Source: Kutzneria kofuensis
GTDB taxonomy: Bacteria; Actinomycetota; Actinomycetes; Mycobacteriales; Pseudonocardiaceae
Length of the DNA stretch: 64,000 nt
Direction: 5' to 3'
Assembly (NCBI RefSeq): GCF_014203355.1
Contig: NZ_JACHIR010000001.1
Span: 1,924,038-1,988,037 of the forward strand
Positions 8,452-17,646 of this stretch are shown here, piece after piece (position 1 is the stretch's first letter; each line of letters starts with the position of its first letter). The notes below the pieces were generated by a model. That model was not told the DNA's origin. It was given only the letters and a program-made list of their open reading frames with translations, and searched no databases. The position numbers and the translations under genes are program-made.

Positions 8452-9909
8452 TCACAGGCTCCAGGCCCAGATCGTGCCGTCCCAGTGGCCGGAGACGACG
8501 AGGGCGTGGGCGTCGAAGTTGCCGATGGCCAGCGACTCCGATCCCTTGTTCGGGCCGGTGAGGCCGTTGCCGTAGGGGTGGCCGGTGGTGAGGTCCCAGA
8601 TTCGGATGATGTTGTCGTCGCTGCCGGAGATCGCCACGGTCGTGCCCTTGATCGTGCCGGTGGCGACGGTCTTGACCGCGGTGTGCATGGTGTCGCCGAG
8701 GACGGTGCCGGCGGGTTCGTCGGCCGTCAGGTCCCAGGTCCGGACGATGCCGTCCTCGCTGCCGGACACGGCAAGGATCCTGTTCCGCGCGGCGCCGATC
8801 GCCACCGTGCCGACGGTCGTCTGATGAGCGCCGATCAGACGGCCGGTGCCGGCGGCGAGGTCCCACAGTCGGATGCTGCCGTCATCGCTTCCGGACACCG
8901 CAACGGTTTTGCCCTTCACGGAGCCCACGGCGATGCTCTTGACCTCGGTGTCGAGCCGATCGCCGAGGACCGTGCCGGTGACCGTGGGAGTGGCCAGGTC
9001 CCAGAGCCGGACGGTGCGGTCGTCCCCGGCGGAGACGGCGACCTTGCGGCCGTTGACGACCCCGAGCGCCACGCTGTTGACGCCGGCCGTCAGTTGGTCG
9101 CCCATGCGGGCGCTCGTGGGCGGGTCGGTCGTGAGGTCCCAGAGACGCAGAGTGCCGTCGACGCTGGCGGACACGGCAGTGGGGGCGTCGAGTGCGATCG
9201 AGTAGATGGGTTGGTCGTGGGCGGCGAGCGGGTGGGTGCGGGCCCGGCCGGTGATCGGGTTCCACAGCTGCACGGTGCCGTCGGCGCGGCCGACGACCGC
9301 CAGCGGCTCCCCGTTCAGCGTGCCCACGGCGACCGACCAGACCGGGTCGTCCTTGGCGATCGGGGCGCTGAGCAGCCGGCCGAGGGAGCCGTAAGTGTCG
9401 TCGTCGGGCATTTCCGTGCTGGCGGTTCTCGATCCGCGCAGCCATAACGGAACCGCCACTGCCGCAGCCGCGACGGCCAATACCGCCGGCATTGCCAGCA
9501 GCACGTTTCTCCTGGTTAGGGAAGGTTTCGACTCCTCGACCACGGGCGGCTGCTCGGGAACCGCCGACCCGCGCGGATACCGGTCCACGTGATCGCGCAG
9601 CTCGCGATAGGCCTCGTCCCATGATTCACGATTGCCCAGTTCCGGCGGTAACGAAATCCCGTTCTCGGCCGCCACCCGTAAGCACGTGTCGACAAACACC
9701 TCGAAGTTGGCCAGCTGGGGTCGGACCGGCCGCTCCCGATTGATCATTCCGGCGATGGTGCTGCGTTTCAGCCGGATCCTGTCCTCGTTGCGTCGGCGGG
9801 GCGTGCGTTCGCTCTCCACCTCGAGCCGCCGTATGGACAGGCCGGTCGCTTCCTGCAGGGCTCGCAGCCGGCGGGCGAAGTCCACCCGCGGGTCGGTCAT
9901 CTCGTCCAC
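8452..9909 (-). CDS. HTH-transmembrane-WD40 repeat protein
   Basis: A 485-residue protein. The N-terminal ~90 residues (FARRLRALQEATGLSIRRLE, KRSTIAGMINRERPVRP) look like a helix-turn-helix domain of the kind fused to actinomycete signalling proteins. One transmembrane helix follows (LLAMPAVLAVAAAAVAVPLW). Seven WD40-like blades then run to the C-terminus; most end in (R/Q)LWDL and carry an SGSDD-type turn. The GTG at 9909 is chosen because GAGGGGG lies four bases upstream; the ATG at 9900 is an alternative. The seven blades should close one propeller that scaffolds protein contacts, probably outside the membrane if the N-terminus is cytoplasmic. The target is unknown. Confidence 0.75.
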   Translation of the reverse strand: MDEMTDPRVDFARRLRALQEATGLSIRRLEVESERTPRRRNEDRIRLKRSTIAGMINRERPVRPQLANFEVFVDTCLRVAAENGISLPPELGNRESWDEAYRELRDHVDRYPRGSAVPEQPPVVEESKPSLTRRNVLLAMPAVLAVAAAAVAVPLWLRGSRTASTEMPDDDTYGSLGRLLSAPIAKDDPVWSVAVGTLNGEPLAVVGRADGTVQLWNPITGRARTHPLAAHDQPIYSIALDAPTAVSASVDGTLRLWDLTTDPPTSARMGDQLTAGVNSVALGVVNGRKVAVSAGDDRTVRLWDLATPTVTGTVLGDRLDTEVKSIAVGSVKGKTVAVSGSDDGSIRLWDLAAGTGRLIGAHQTTVGTVAIGAARNRILAVSGSEDGIVRTWDLTADEPAGTVLGDTMHTAVKTVATGTIKGTTVAISGSDDNIIRIWDLTTGHPYGNGLTGPNKGSESLAIGNFDAHALVVSGHWDGTIWAWSL

Positions 9910-10115
9910 GCTGCCCCCTCGGCGTCGGCGGAGACGGTGTCCGACGCCGCCGGACACCTGGACCAGTCTACGGCTTGATCAGCGGTTTTCGGGATTCCCT
10001 CGACGAATGCGTCCGATCGGCTGGCCGGACGGCCTGAGGGTCCGGCAGCGTTCACCGCGTCGAAACGCGCCGCATTGGCGACGCTCGACTTCGTACTCGA
10101 ACAAGGGGAACTCAC

Positions 10116-11097
10116 ATGCGCTCATTCATGCCGACGATCGGAGCCAGACGCTCCGTTCGCGGATTGTTGCTCGCCGCCGGAATTCTCGCCGCACTTGTCG
10201 TTTCAACCCCTGACCGCCCACGCTTCCGTCGAGACCAGCCACCAGTCCGCGATGGCCTGGCGGGGCACCGGGGCCGACACCACCATTTGGTGGTCCCAAT
10301 TCGACGGGACCAACTGGTCCGCCCAGCAGCCCCTCACCGACCGCCACACCGAGGCCGCTCCCGCCATGACCATCGGGCCCTCCGGGTTGCTGATGGCTTG
10401 GCGGGGTTCCGGTTCCGACACCACCATTTGGTGGTCCCAGTACGACGGCTCCTTCTGGACCGCTCCGCAGCAGCTCGCCGACCGCCGCACCGACTTGTCC
10501 CCCACGCTCGGCCACGACGCCTTCGGCCGTGTTGTCATGGCTTGGCGCGGCGCCGGCCCCGATGACCACATCTGGTGGTCCATGTTCACCGGTTCGTCCT
10601 GGTCCGCCCAGCAGCCCCTCACCGACCGCCGGACCTCCGCCGCCCCCGCGCTCACCCTCGCCGGCGGTTCCCTCGTGATGGCCTGGCGGGGCACCGGTTC
10701 CGACAGCACCATCTGGTGGTCTCGGTTCGACGGCGCCACTTGGTCCGGCCAGCTACAGCTCGCCGACCGTCGCACCGACTACGCCCCCGCCCTCGGCACC
10801 GACGACTACGGCCATGTCGTCATGGCTTGGCGCGGCACCGGGCCCGACAGCCTGATCTGGTGGTCCCAGTTCACCGGCTCCTCGTGGTCCGCCCAGCAGG
10901 CCCTCACCGACCGCCGCACCGACGCCGCTCCCGCCCTCGGCCAGAGCACCTTCTCCGGCATGCTCATGTCGTGGCGCGGCACCGGCCCCGACAACCACAT
11001 CTGGTGGTCCAAGCTGACCGGCGGCGCCTGGTCCCCGCAGCAGGGCCTCTCCGACCGCCGCACCGACGGCTCCCCCGCCCTGGGCTACGCCCCGTAA
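10116..11097 (+). pseudogene. Secreted protein of six ~47-residue MAWRG...IWWS repeats, frameshifted after the signal peptide
   Basis: The ATG at 10116, with GGGGA seven bases upstream, starts a signal peptide (RRSVRGLLLAAGILAALVVS). At about 10205-10215, in a run of four C, the reading must change frame to reach PLTAHASVETSHQSAMAWRG, which supplies an AHA signal-peptidase site. The rest is six tandem repeats of 47-48 residues, each with M(A/S)WRG(T/S/A)G, IWWS, a Trp turn and DRRT. The pattern suggests one blade per repeat of a six-bladed propeller, as in some secreted lectins or sialidase-like folds. That is inference; no catalytic residues are recognised. The frameshift may be a sequence error because the downstream frame is fully open and conserved repeat to repeat. 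Confidence 0.65.
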
Positions 11098-11113
11098 CCC
11101 GTCCACACCCACA

Positions 11114-11148
11114 TCGGCGGCGTAACCGGATCCCGGTTACGCCGCCGA
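11114..11148. terminator. Long perfect hairpin after the repeat protein
   Basis: A 16-bp perfect stem with a 3-base loop lies 17 bases after the stop at 11097. It has no T tract, as is common for actinomycete terminators. Nothing else is visible between 11149 and 11314. Confidence 0.7.
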
Positions 11149-11314
11149 CACGCGGAACCGGAAAGGGGGACTGGGTCTGCTCTGTAGGCCTAACGTGGCA
11201 CAACCCGAACTCTTTGGTCCTCGTCGAGGGCCCAGAGATCGCGATCCGGCCGGTCGGCATCCGGCGCCTTCCGTCGGAAGTTGCGCAGGTCAAGCGCCGG
11301 GGTGATGACGCCTG

Positions 11315-12106
11315 ATGGCTACCGAACTCACCACAAGGATGCAGCCGGCCGCTGACCAGCCCGTCGTCGTCCGGGCCGTGACCGTGATCATGGGCACGGT
11401 CGTCGGGTTGACCTTCATGTTCGGTTTCGGCAACGTACTCAACCTCGCCCTGCGACTCGGCGTGCCCATCTGGGTCGCGCCACTGGTTGCACCAGCGGTA
11501 GATCTGTCGATCTTCGGGCTGCTGCTCGGCACCCGGCACCTCGCCATCCATGGCGCGACACCGGAACAGCTCAGGCCAGCCCGCCGACTGCTCATCTTCG
11601 CCAGCCTCGCGACGCTCGCCCTGAACATCGCGGATCCCATTACCGCCGGGGACTACGGCAAGGCCGCCTTCGACGCCGTCGGCCCACTCCTACTCATCGG
11701 CTGGGCCGAGGTCGGCCCCGGATTGCTGCAGGCCATCACCGCCATCGGCCTTGAACGGAGCGAGACGAGGCGCGCAGATAGTCGCAGCGGCACTGCCAAC
11801 ACGGACGACGCCACCACAACGACCATCACGTCGACCGTCAAGACCGGGTACAGCGAAGTTCCCGTGTGCGGCATTGCTGACCGACCAGTGCCTGTTGTAT
11901 CCGACGGCGACTTGGTTGACCGCGCTCGGCAGGAAGACGCCCGCCATTGGGCCGCCCACCAGCGACCGATCTCAGCTGAGACCCTTCGCAGGAACCTGCA
12001 CATCGGCGCGGCACGCTCCCGGATGCTTGTGTCGATTATCAGGGCTGAACGGTTCGCCGGTCAGGACACGCCCGTGGCCATGGTTGGTCAGTCCAATTCA
12101 GGATGA
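11315..12106 (+). CDS. DUF2637 (SpdB-like) membrane protein with C-terminal HTH-like segment
   Basis: A 263-residue protein. Three or four hydrophobic segments occupy residues ~18-145 (VIMGTVVGLTFMFGFGNVLN, WVAPLVAPAVDLSIFGLLLG), the DUF2637 pattern found in actinomycete conjugative plasmids and integrative elements (SpdB relatives, implicated in intra-mycelial plasmid spreading). The C-terminal part (HQRPISAETLRRNLHIGAAR) resembles a DNA-binding helix-turn-helix. No integrase, replication or FtsK/Tra gene is present nearby, so it is probably a relic of an element. From 12107 to 12292 nothing recognisable is seen. Confidence 0.7.
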   Translation: MATELTTRMQPAADQPVVVRAVTVIMGTVVGLTFMFGFGNVLNLALRLGVPIWVAPLVAPAVDLSIFGLLLGTRHLAIHGATPEQLRPARRLLIFASLATLALNIADPITAGDYGKAAFDAVGPLLLIGWAEVGPGLLQAITAIGLERSETRRADSRSGTANTDDATTTTITSTVKTGYSEVPVCGIADRPVPVVSDGDLVDRARQEDARHWAAHQRPISAETLRRNLHIGAARSRMLVSIIRAERFAGQDTPVAMVGQSNSG

Positions 12107-12292
12107 GCAGATGTCGCGCGGTCGTTCTTGGTGTGTCCGTCTGCGGCCAGGAGCTGCGTTGGAGTTCTGGTCGATGGGCACCGTTGACGTACCGCGAGGG
12201 TGGGCGTCATTTGGGAGTGCGCTTACCTTTCGGTACGGCGGGTGTCTGTTCCGGGACTGGTATTACACCTGAACGGGAGACGATGATCACAC

Positions 12293-12466
12293 CCCCTCAC
12301 GCAACGACGCAGTTACATCTACCGAGCCGATGGTGCGGTCACGGCAATCGTCGATCAGCTGGCCGACGCCCGCCAGTTCGAACTCGATCCGCTGGGCCGC
12401 GCGACCGCCGTGACCACCGCCGACCGGCGGGAACAATACGGCTACGACGCAAGCGGCAACCTCACC
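12293..12466 (+). pseudogene. RHS/YD-repeat fragment
   Basis: The frame reads YIYRADGAVTAIVDQLADAR and DPLGRATAVTTADRREQYGY, then DASGNLT. This parallels the intact RHS protein on the other strand at 35-38.9 kb (YTYRSDGAITNVVDQLAG, DPLGRATAVTTPDHTEQYGY). Only about 58 residues survive, with no start codon, N-terminus or RHS core end. It is a remnant of a second polymorphic-toxin gene. At the DNA level it is clearly diverged from the intact copy, so it is not a recent duplicate. Confidence 0.8.
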
Positions 12467-12481
12467 GGTACCACGCCCGCA

Positions 12482-12882
12482 TCCATCGATGCACTCATCG
12501 ACAACCTAGCCTCGTCCGAATTCCGCCTCATCCGCAAGGATCAGGACGGCATGGGCGGCGCCCTGCTCGTCTACGAGGGAATTGTAGACGGCTGCCTGCC
12601 TCTGTGGAGATCACCTCGGACCGTGAACAATGGCAGGCGCTGCTGAAGTTCGGCGGCATGCGCACGTGGGTCTTGCCCGAGATCTGGACCGCCTACCTCG
12701 ACGGCACTGATGTCCAGGACATGACCGTAGACGACCAGGCCAAATTTATCCGCAACCGACTCGGAGACGCGGCAGCCACATTCCGACAGGACCAGGATGC
12801 CGCCGGAAAACTCACCGAGAGCGGACACGCCCATGCCGATCGAATACTCGCCGAGCTCAGAAAATCCTTCGAGAACCCTTAA
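12482..12882 (+). pseudogene. Orphan immunity-like small protein, frameshifted
   Basis: Directly after the RHS fragment comes SIDALIDNLASSEFRLIRKD, continuing to LLVYEGIVDGCLP. At about 12595-12605 one base is missing and the protein continues in another frame as SVEITSDREQWQALLKFGG and on to the stop at 12882. The combined product is about 134 residues, acidic and without membrane segments. Its position after an RHS tail is that of an immunity gene, and loss of the toxin domain leaves it an orphan. The family is not recognised. From 12883 to 12993 only the presumed pglW promoter region remains. Confidence 0.5.
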
Positions 12883-12993
12883 ACGCCCAATAGCATCTAT
12901 GTACGACTGGTGTCGTCGGAATCGGTAGCGCTCGGCTCGCCCGCCGCCCACAGGCACCTGACCCGGCGGCTAAGGTCTAGGATCTAGCGAGGG

Positions 12994-15900
12994 TTGGCGA
13001 CTCTCGCGACCCCGTCGATGCAGGTTGTGGAGAAGCGGGGCAGACGCATGCGGGATGGCCGGTGGGAGACGGTCACCGAGTCCGAGTTCCAGCATGAGCG
13101 TCGAGGCTTGGAGGCGATCCGGGATCGGCTGCCCGACAGCGACCCGTGGCGAGCCTGGTCGAACTTCACCTTCACCGCCGGTACAGGCCATGTCCGCGAG
13201 GTGGACCTGCTGGTCGTCGCCCCCGGTGGGGTGTACCTGGTCGAGCTCAAGGACTGGCACGGCACAGTTGAGTCTCACAACGGCGGCTGGCTGCAGACGC
13301 AGCCGGGCGGTCGCCAGATCTCGCATGGCAATCCACTCCACTTCGCCAACAAGAAGGCACGAGAGCTCGGCGACCTGCTACGACAAGCGACACCGCGCGA
13401 CGTCCTGGCGCCATGGGTGTCCGAAGCGGTCTGCTTCACCGACTCCTCGCTCCAGATCCGGCTGCCTGCCAACGAACAGCGCGGGGTGTACACGATCGGC
13501 CAGCTGGTCGACATGCTCAAGCAGCCACCACGTGATGACCGGCGCAGGTTTGACGCCGAGCGCTCCCGGCAGCTCAAGGCGTCACTTGAACGGATCGGAA
13601 TTCACCCCAGCGACGCCGAGTACAAGGTTGGCCCGTACCTGCTCGACCGCAAGGCGCTGGATTCCGGCCCAACCTGGGTGGACTACCTGGGACGCCACAG
13701 CGAATTGCGCGAGTTCACTCGAATCCGTATTTATCTGCGCGAACGCGGTTCGGACGCAAGCCTGCGAGAATCGGTGGAGCGGGCTGCCCGACGCGAGGCG
13801 GAGGTGCTGCAACGATTCCCTCACCCCGGCGTCGTTCGACTGAAGGAATATGACCGGTCCGCACACTCAGCTGGCCCCGCACTAATTTTCTACCATCACC
13901 CCCGGACGCTCCGACTCGACGAATACCTCGCCCAGCACGGTGAAAGGCTGGACATTCAGGGCAGAATGTCCCTTGTTCGTCAGCTTGCCGAGACGATGCG
14001 CAGCGCACACGGCGCCCGCATCTACCACCGCACGCTGTGCGCCCACGCTGTCCATGTCATTCCTCGCGGGCGCGGGGCTGTTGACGGGGAGGCGTGGCTC
14101 GCGCCGCGTCTACAGATCTCCGACTGGCAGGTCGCCCTCCAGCAGCTTGGGGAGCACGGGCGCCCGACGACAACCACGCCGTCGAACGTTGGCACGCACC
14201 TGGCCGATGCTGCCAATCCGTATCTCGCTCCCGAGTTGACCGCGCCGAACGCCGATCCGGTCGCGATCGACGTGTACGGACTCGGCACGCTCACCTACCT
14301 GTTGGCGACCGGGAAGGCGCCGGGCGCCAGCCAGGCGGAGCTGTCGGCACGGCTGGAGGCCGGCGAGGGCCTGCGCCCCAGCGCGGTGGTGGACGGTCTG
14401 TCCAAGTACATCGACGAGCTGGTCCAGGCCGCGACCGCTTACAACCCGCAGCAGCGACTGGCCAGTGTCGACGAGTTCCTGGAGCTACTGGCGACAGCCG
14501 AGGAGGACCTGACCGCGTCCGCACCGGAGGAGACCCCATCGGCGGAGCAGGACAAGGATCCGCTTGACGCCGTCGCGGGCAACGTCCTCGCCGGGCGCTG
14601 GGAGGTTCGCAGGCGGCTCGGCACCGGCTCCACCAGCCGCACGTTCCTGGTGCGGGACCTGACCGCCGACCAGGCACGTGGGTCGAAGGCGTTGGCCGTG
14701 CTGAAGGTGGCGTTGTCCGACGAGCGCGGCAAGGTGCTGGCACGCGAGGCCGAGATCATACGTGGACTGCGGCCCGACTCTCGGATCATCCAACTGATCG
14801 AGCCTGAGCCGCTGCGAATCGGCGGCCGTACCGTCCTGGTCACCGAGTACGTCGGCGACGAGCGTCTCGACGGCTCCGACGGCGAAGGGGCCGGCAAGCG
14901 AAGGCACCGGGAGGAGACCGTCGCACGCCAACTGCGCGACTCCGGTCGGCTCACCGTGAACCAGCTTGAGTCGTACGGCGAGTATCTCTTCGGCGCGGTG
15001 GACTTCCTGGAAGGCGAGGGCATCTGGCACCGGGACATCAAGCCCGACAACATCGCCATTCGCGTTCGGCCCAACCGCACCTACGAACTGGTGCTCATCG
15101 ACTTCTCATTGGCCGGCTACCCGGTACAGGCGGTGGATGCCGGAACGGACGGCTATCTGGATCCGTTCATCGGCGTGGCACCGCGGGACGTGTACGACGC
15201 GCACGCCGAGCGATACGCCGTTGCCGTCACCCTGCACGAGATGGCGTCGCGCGAACTGCCGGTGTGGGGCGATGGCAGGGTGTCGGCACGCCAGACCGAC
15301 GCGGAGCAGCACCCGTATCCCAGGATCGCTGTGGAGGCGTTCGACCCGGCGGTCCGGGATGGACTGGAGCGATTCTTCCGCAAGGCTCTGCACCGGGACG
15401 CGAGCAAGCGATTTCCCGAACTGAAGCCGATGCGGGATGCCTGGAAGAAAATCTTCCTGGACATGGACGAGTCGGTGCCGTCCTCCCGCCGTCCCCTGTC
15501 GCGGCACACCACGCAGCCGACTACGCGGTCAGCGGCCTCGCTCGCGGTGGGGGAAGCCGAGCCGGAGAGCGCCGAGCAGCAGCGTGACCGGATGGCTCGG
15601 CAGGCCACCCGTGAGACCTTGATCGAGATGTCCGGGCTCAGCCCCGCGGCCGTGTCATTCGTCTACGGACTCCGCGTCAACACCGTCGGCGAGTTGCTGG
15701 ATCTGAGCCAACGCCAGCTCGTCAACGCCCCCGGCCTCGGCGCTAAAACACGCCTGGAGGTGCTGGACCGCATCAAGCAGTGGCGCCAGCGGCTCGCCGA
15801 GCAGCCCGCCGCGCCGTTGACCCCGCAGGGCCGCAGAGAGGCGAAGGCGGAGCTGTCGGCCGCCGAGGCAGCGTTCACACAGAAGCTCGCCGCGGTTTCC

Positions 15901-17646
15901 GATGCGGACGTGTTGAGTGATCGGGCGCTGCGAACGGTCAGTCTGGACACGCTGGCCGCGATCTTCGTGCCGGAGCTCAAGAAGAACGGCGCCAATCGCA
16001 ACAAGGTCGAGATGGTGCGGCTGTTGCTGCGCCTGCCCGACGAGCATGGTGTCCTGCCCGATGTGGACGTTTGGCCCAAGCAGAAGGCGGTGGCCGACAA
16101 GCTCGGCCTCAGCGCCGGCCGTATTCCGCAGATGCTCAAGACGCAGCGAACTCGGTGGAAGCGCCATAATGCGGTAAAGGCGCTACGCGCAGAGGTGTTG
16201 GAACTGCTCCAGGATATGGGACGGGTCGCCGCGGCCGCGGAGATCGCCGACGCCCTCACGGTACGGCGCGGCACCCGACTCGATATCCGTGAGCAACGCC
16301 GAGCGCTCGCGCTGGCGGCAGTCCGTGTCATCGTCGAAGTCGAGCAACTCGACCCGGAGAACGAGGCGTTCCGGCACGCGCCCAATCGTGACGCGGTCGA
16401 CGAGAGCATGGGTGCCGGGCTGCTGGCACTTGAGGTTGGCCCCGACGACGCTCCTGACACCCCGTCCGGCCCCGCCCTGTTGAGCTACGCCCAGCGACTT
16501 GGCCGAGTCGCCGACCGGTTGGCCGGCTCGGAGACGCTGCCCACCTCCGCGACGGTGCTCGGCGAACTCGGCGCGATCACCCCGCCCAGCGGCGCACTGG
16601 CGTGGGACGAGCGTCGCATGGTCGAGCTGGCGGCGGCCGCGTCACGCAACGCCGCCGCTACCCCCCGACTGGAGATCTATCCGCGCAACCTGCCGCTGGT
16701 GCGGGCCTTGCGGCTCACCCAGGCTGGCCTGGTGCGCCTGGTGCCCGGAGTCAAGGACGAACACCAGCCTGGTCTGACCGTGGCGGAAGTCCACGAACGG
16801 GTTCGGGCCCGTTTCCCCGAGATCCTTGACGGGCGCGGCGGGCACACCCTGCCGGTGGGCGGCCAGCTGACGAAGGCCCTCCAGGAGGCGGGCTTCGACC
16901 TGGTGCTGAGCACACGGGAGGACACGAGGACCCAGCGGTATCTCCCCCGCCGCACCAGTGCCGAATCCAGTTACCTGTCGTCGGGTGTGCGGGGCAGGAC
17001 CATCACCGGCTATGCCACGCGATACGACGACGACCCGGATCTGGCCAGCGTGGCCCGCACCGACGAGCGGCTCAGCGCTTCGGCCCGCCGTGACGGCTTC
17101 CGGGTCCTGACCGTGCGCATCGGGCTCGTCCGGGACGCGGTCCGCAAACTGGACCAGGTCGGCGTGACTGTGGTGTCGGTGGCCGAGTTGTTCCTGGCGG
17201 CGCTGCATGAGCAGGTCGATCCGCGACCCAAGCCGACCTGGGAGACCATCCTCAAGGCGGACGCCGCCGAACCCGGTTCGCGGGCAGCAATGAAGTTCGC
17301 TGAGTATGTCCAGACCGCATGGGGGTTGGTCGAGCCTCGGATCGGCGAGCAGTTGGTTGCCGAGTTGGGGAACGGGCCCGTGGTGTTGATGAATGCCGGA
17401 GTCCTGGGCCGGTATGGCGCCATGGATGTCCTCGATCGCCTCGCCGCGCGTGCCCGGCAGGGTGGCCGGGCGCTGTGGTTGCTCTGTCCCCAGTCAGATC
17501 CTGCTCGCGGGCCACGACTTGGCAATTCCGCTGTGCCCTATCAGTCTGGTCTGGGAGAGTGGATCGCACTTCCGGACGTTTGGGTCCGCAGCCCGTCATG
17601 GACCCGGCCAACCGAAGCACCGGCTACGAAGGGACGCACGACGTGA
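12994..17646 (+). CDS. pglW: BREX-2 serine/threonine kinase PglW with NERD domain
   Basis: About 1550 residues. Residues ~20-170 form a NERD domain (REVDLLVVAPGGVYLVELKD), related to nucleases. Two kinase-like domains follow. The first (~230-500) is degenerate: the catalytic-loop position reads YHRTLCAHAVHV and lacks HRD, and ISDWQV replaces DFG. The second (~535-830) has the glycine loop GTGSTS (G543), the catalytic loop HRDIKPDN (679-686) and DFS at 703, so it should be active. The C-terminus contains helix-hairpin-helix and HTH-like segments (LSPAAVSFVYGLRVNTVGEL). PglW is the kinase of type 2 BREX/Pgl phage resistance and autophosphorylates in Streptomyces coelicolor. The TTG at 12994 has a poorly spaced Shine-Dalgarno; ATGs at 13018 and 13048 are plausible starts, and 13048 begins closest to the family. 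The stop overlaps pglX (GTGA). Confidence 0.93.
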   Translation: MATLATPSMQVVEKRGRRMRDGRWETVTESEFQHERRGLEAIRDRLPDSDPWRAWSNFTFTAGTGHVREVDLLVVAPGGVYLVELKDWHGTVESHNGGWLQTQPGGRQISHGNPLHFANKKARELGDLLRQATPRDVLAPWVSEAVCFTDSSLQIRLPANEQRGVYTIGQLVDMLKQPPRDDRRRFDAERSRQLKASLERIGIHPSDAEYKVGPYLLDRKALDSGPTWVDYLGRHSELREFTRIRIYLRERGSDASLRESVERAARREAEVLQRFPHPGVVRLKEYDRSAHSAGPALIFYHHPRTLRLDEYLAQHGERLDIQGRMSLVRQLAETMRSAHGARIYHRTLCAHAVHVIPRGRGAVDGEAWLAPRLQISDWQVALQQLGEHGRPTTTTPSNVGTHLADAANPYLAPELTAPNADPVAIDVYGLGTLTYLLATGKAPGASQAELSARLEAGEGLRPSAVVDGLSKYIDELVQAATAYNPQQRLASVDEFLELLATAEEDLTASAPEETPSAEQDKDPLDAVAGNVLAGRWEVRRRLGTGSTSRTFLVRDLTADQARGSKALAVLKVALSDERGKVLAREAEIIRGLRPDSRIIQLIEPEPLRIGGRTVLVTEYVGDERLDGSDGEGAGKRRHREETVARQLRDSGRLTVNQLESYGEYLFGAVDFLEGEGIWHRDIKPDNIAIRVRPNRTYELVLIDFSLAGYPVQAVDAGTDGYLDPFIGVAPRDVYDAHAERYAVAVTLHEMASRELPVWGDGRVSARQTDAEQHPYPRIAVEAFDPAVRDGLERFFRKALHRDASKRFPELKPMRDAWKKIFLDMDESVPSSRRPLSRHTTQPTTRSAASLAVGEAEPESAEQQRDRMARQATRETLIEMSGLSPAAVSFVYGLRVNTVGELLDLSQRQLVNAPGLGAKTRLEVLDRIKQWRQRLAEQPAAPLTPQGRREAKAELSAAEAAFTQKLAAVSDADVLSDRALRTVSLDTLAAIFVPELKKNGANRNKVEMVRLLLRLPDEHGVLPDVDVWPKQKAVADKLGLSAGRIPQMLKTQRTRWKRHNAVKALRAEVLELLQDMGRVAAAAEIADALTVRRGTRLDIREQRRALALAAVRVIVEVEQLDPENEAFRHAPNRDAVDESMGAGLLALEVGPDDAPDTPSGPALLSYAQRLGRVADRLAGSETLPTSATVLGELGAITPPSGALAWDERRMVELAAAASRNAAATPRLEIYPRNLPLVRALRLTQAGLVRLVPGVKDEHQPGLTVAEVHERVRARFPEILDGRGGHTLPVGGQLTKALQEAGFDLVLSTREDTRTQRYLPRRTSAESSYLSSGVRGRTITGYATRYDDDPDLASVARTDERLSASARRDGFRVLTVRIGLVRDAVRKLDQVGVTVVSVAELFLAALHEQVDPRPKPTWETILKADAAEPGSRAAMKFAEYVQTAWGLVEPRIGEQLVAELGNGPVVLMNAGVLGRYGAMDVLDRLAARARQGGRALWLLCPQSDPARGPRLGNSAVPYQSGLGEWIALPDVWVRSPSWTRPTEAPATKGRTT

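Noticed and set aside
10240-11090. Tandem repeats that could be a CRISPR or satellite array
   Set aside because: The repeats keep a reading frame and encode MAWRG/IWWS protein repeats; there are no constant repeats with unique spacers.
12103-12882. One 259-residue protein
   Set aside because: Its first ~165 residues are a shadow frame of the RHS fragment and its flanks. Only the final segment is coding, joined by a frameshift to the immunity-like frame.
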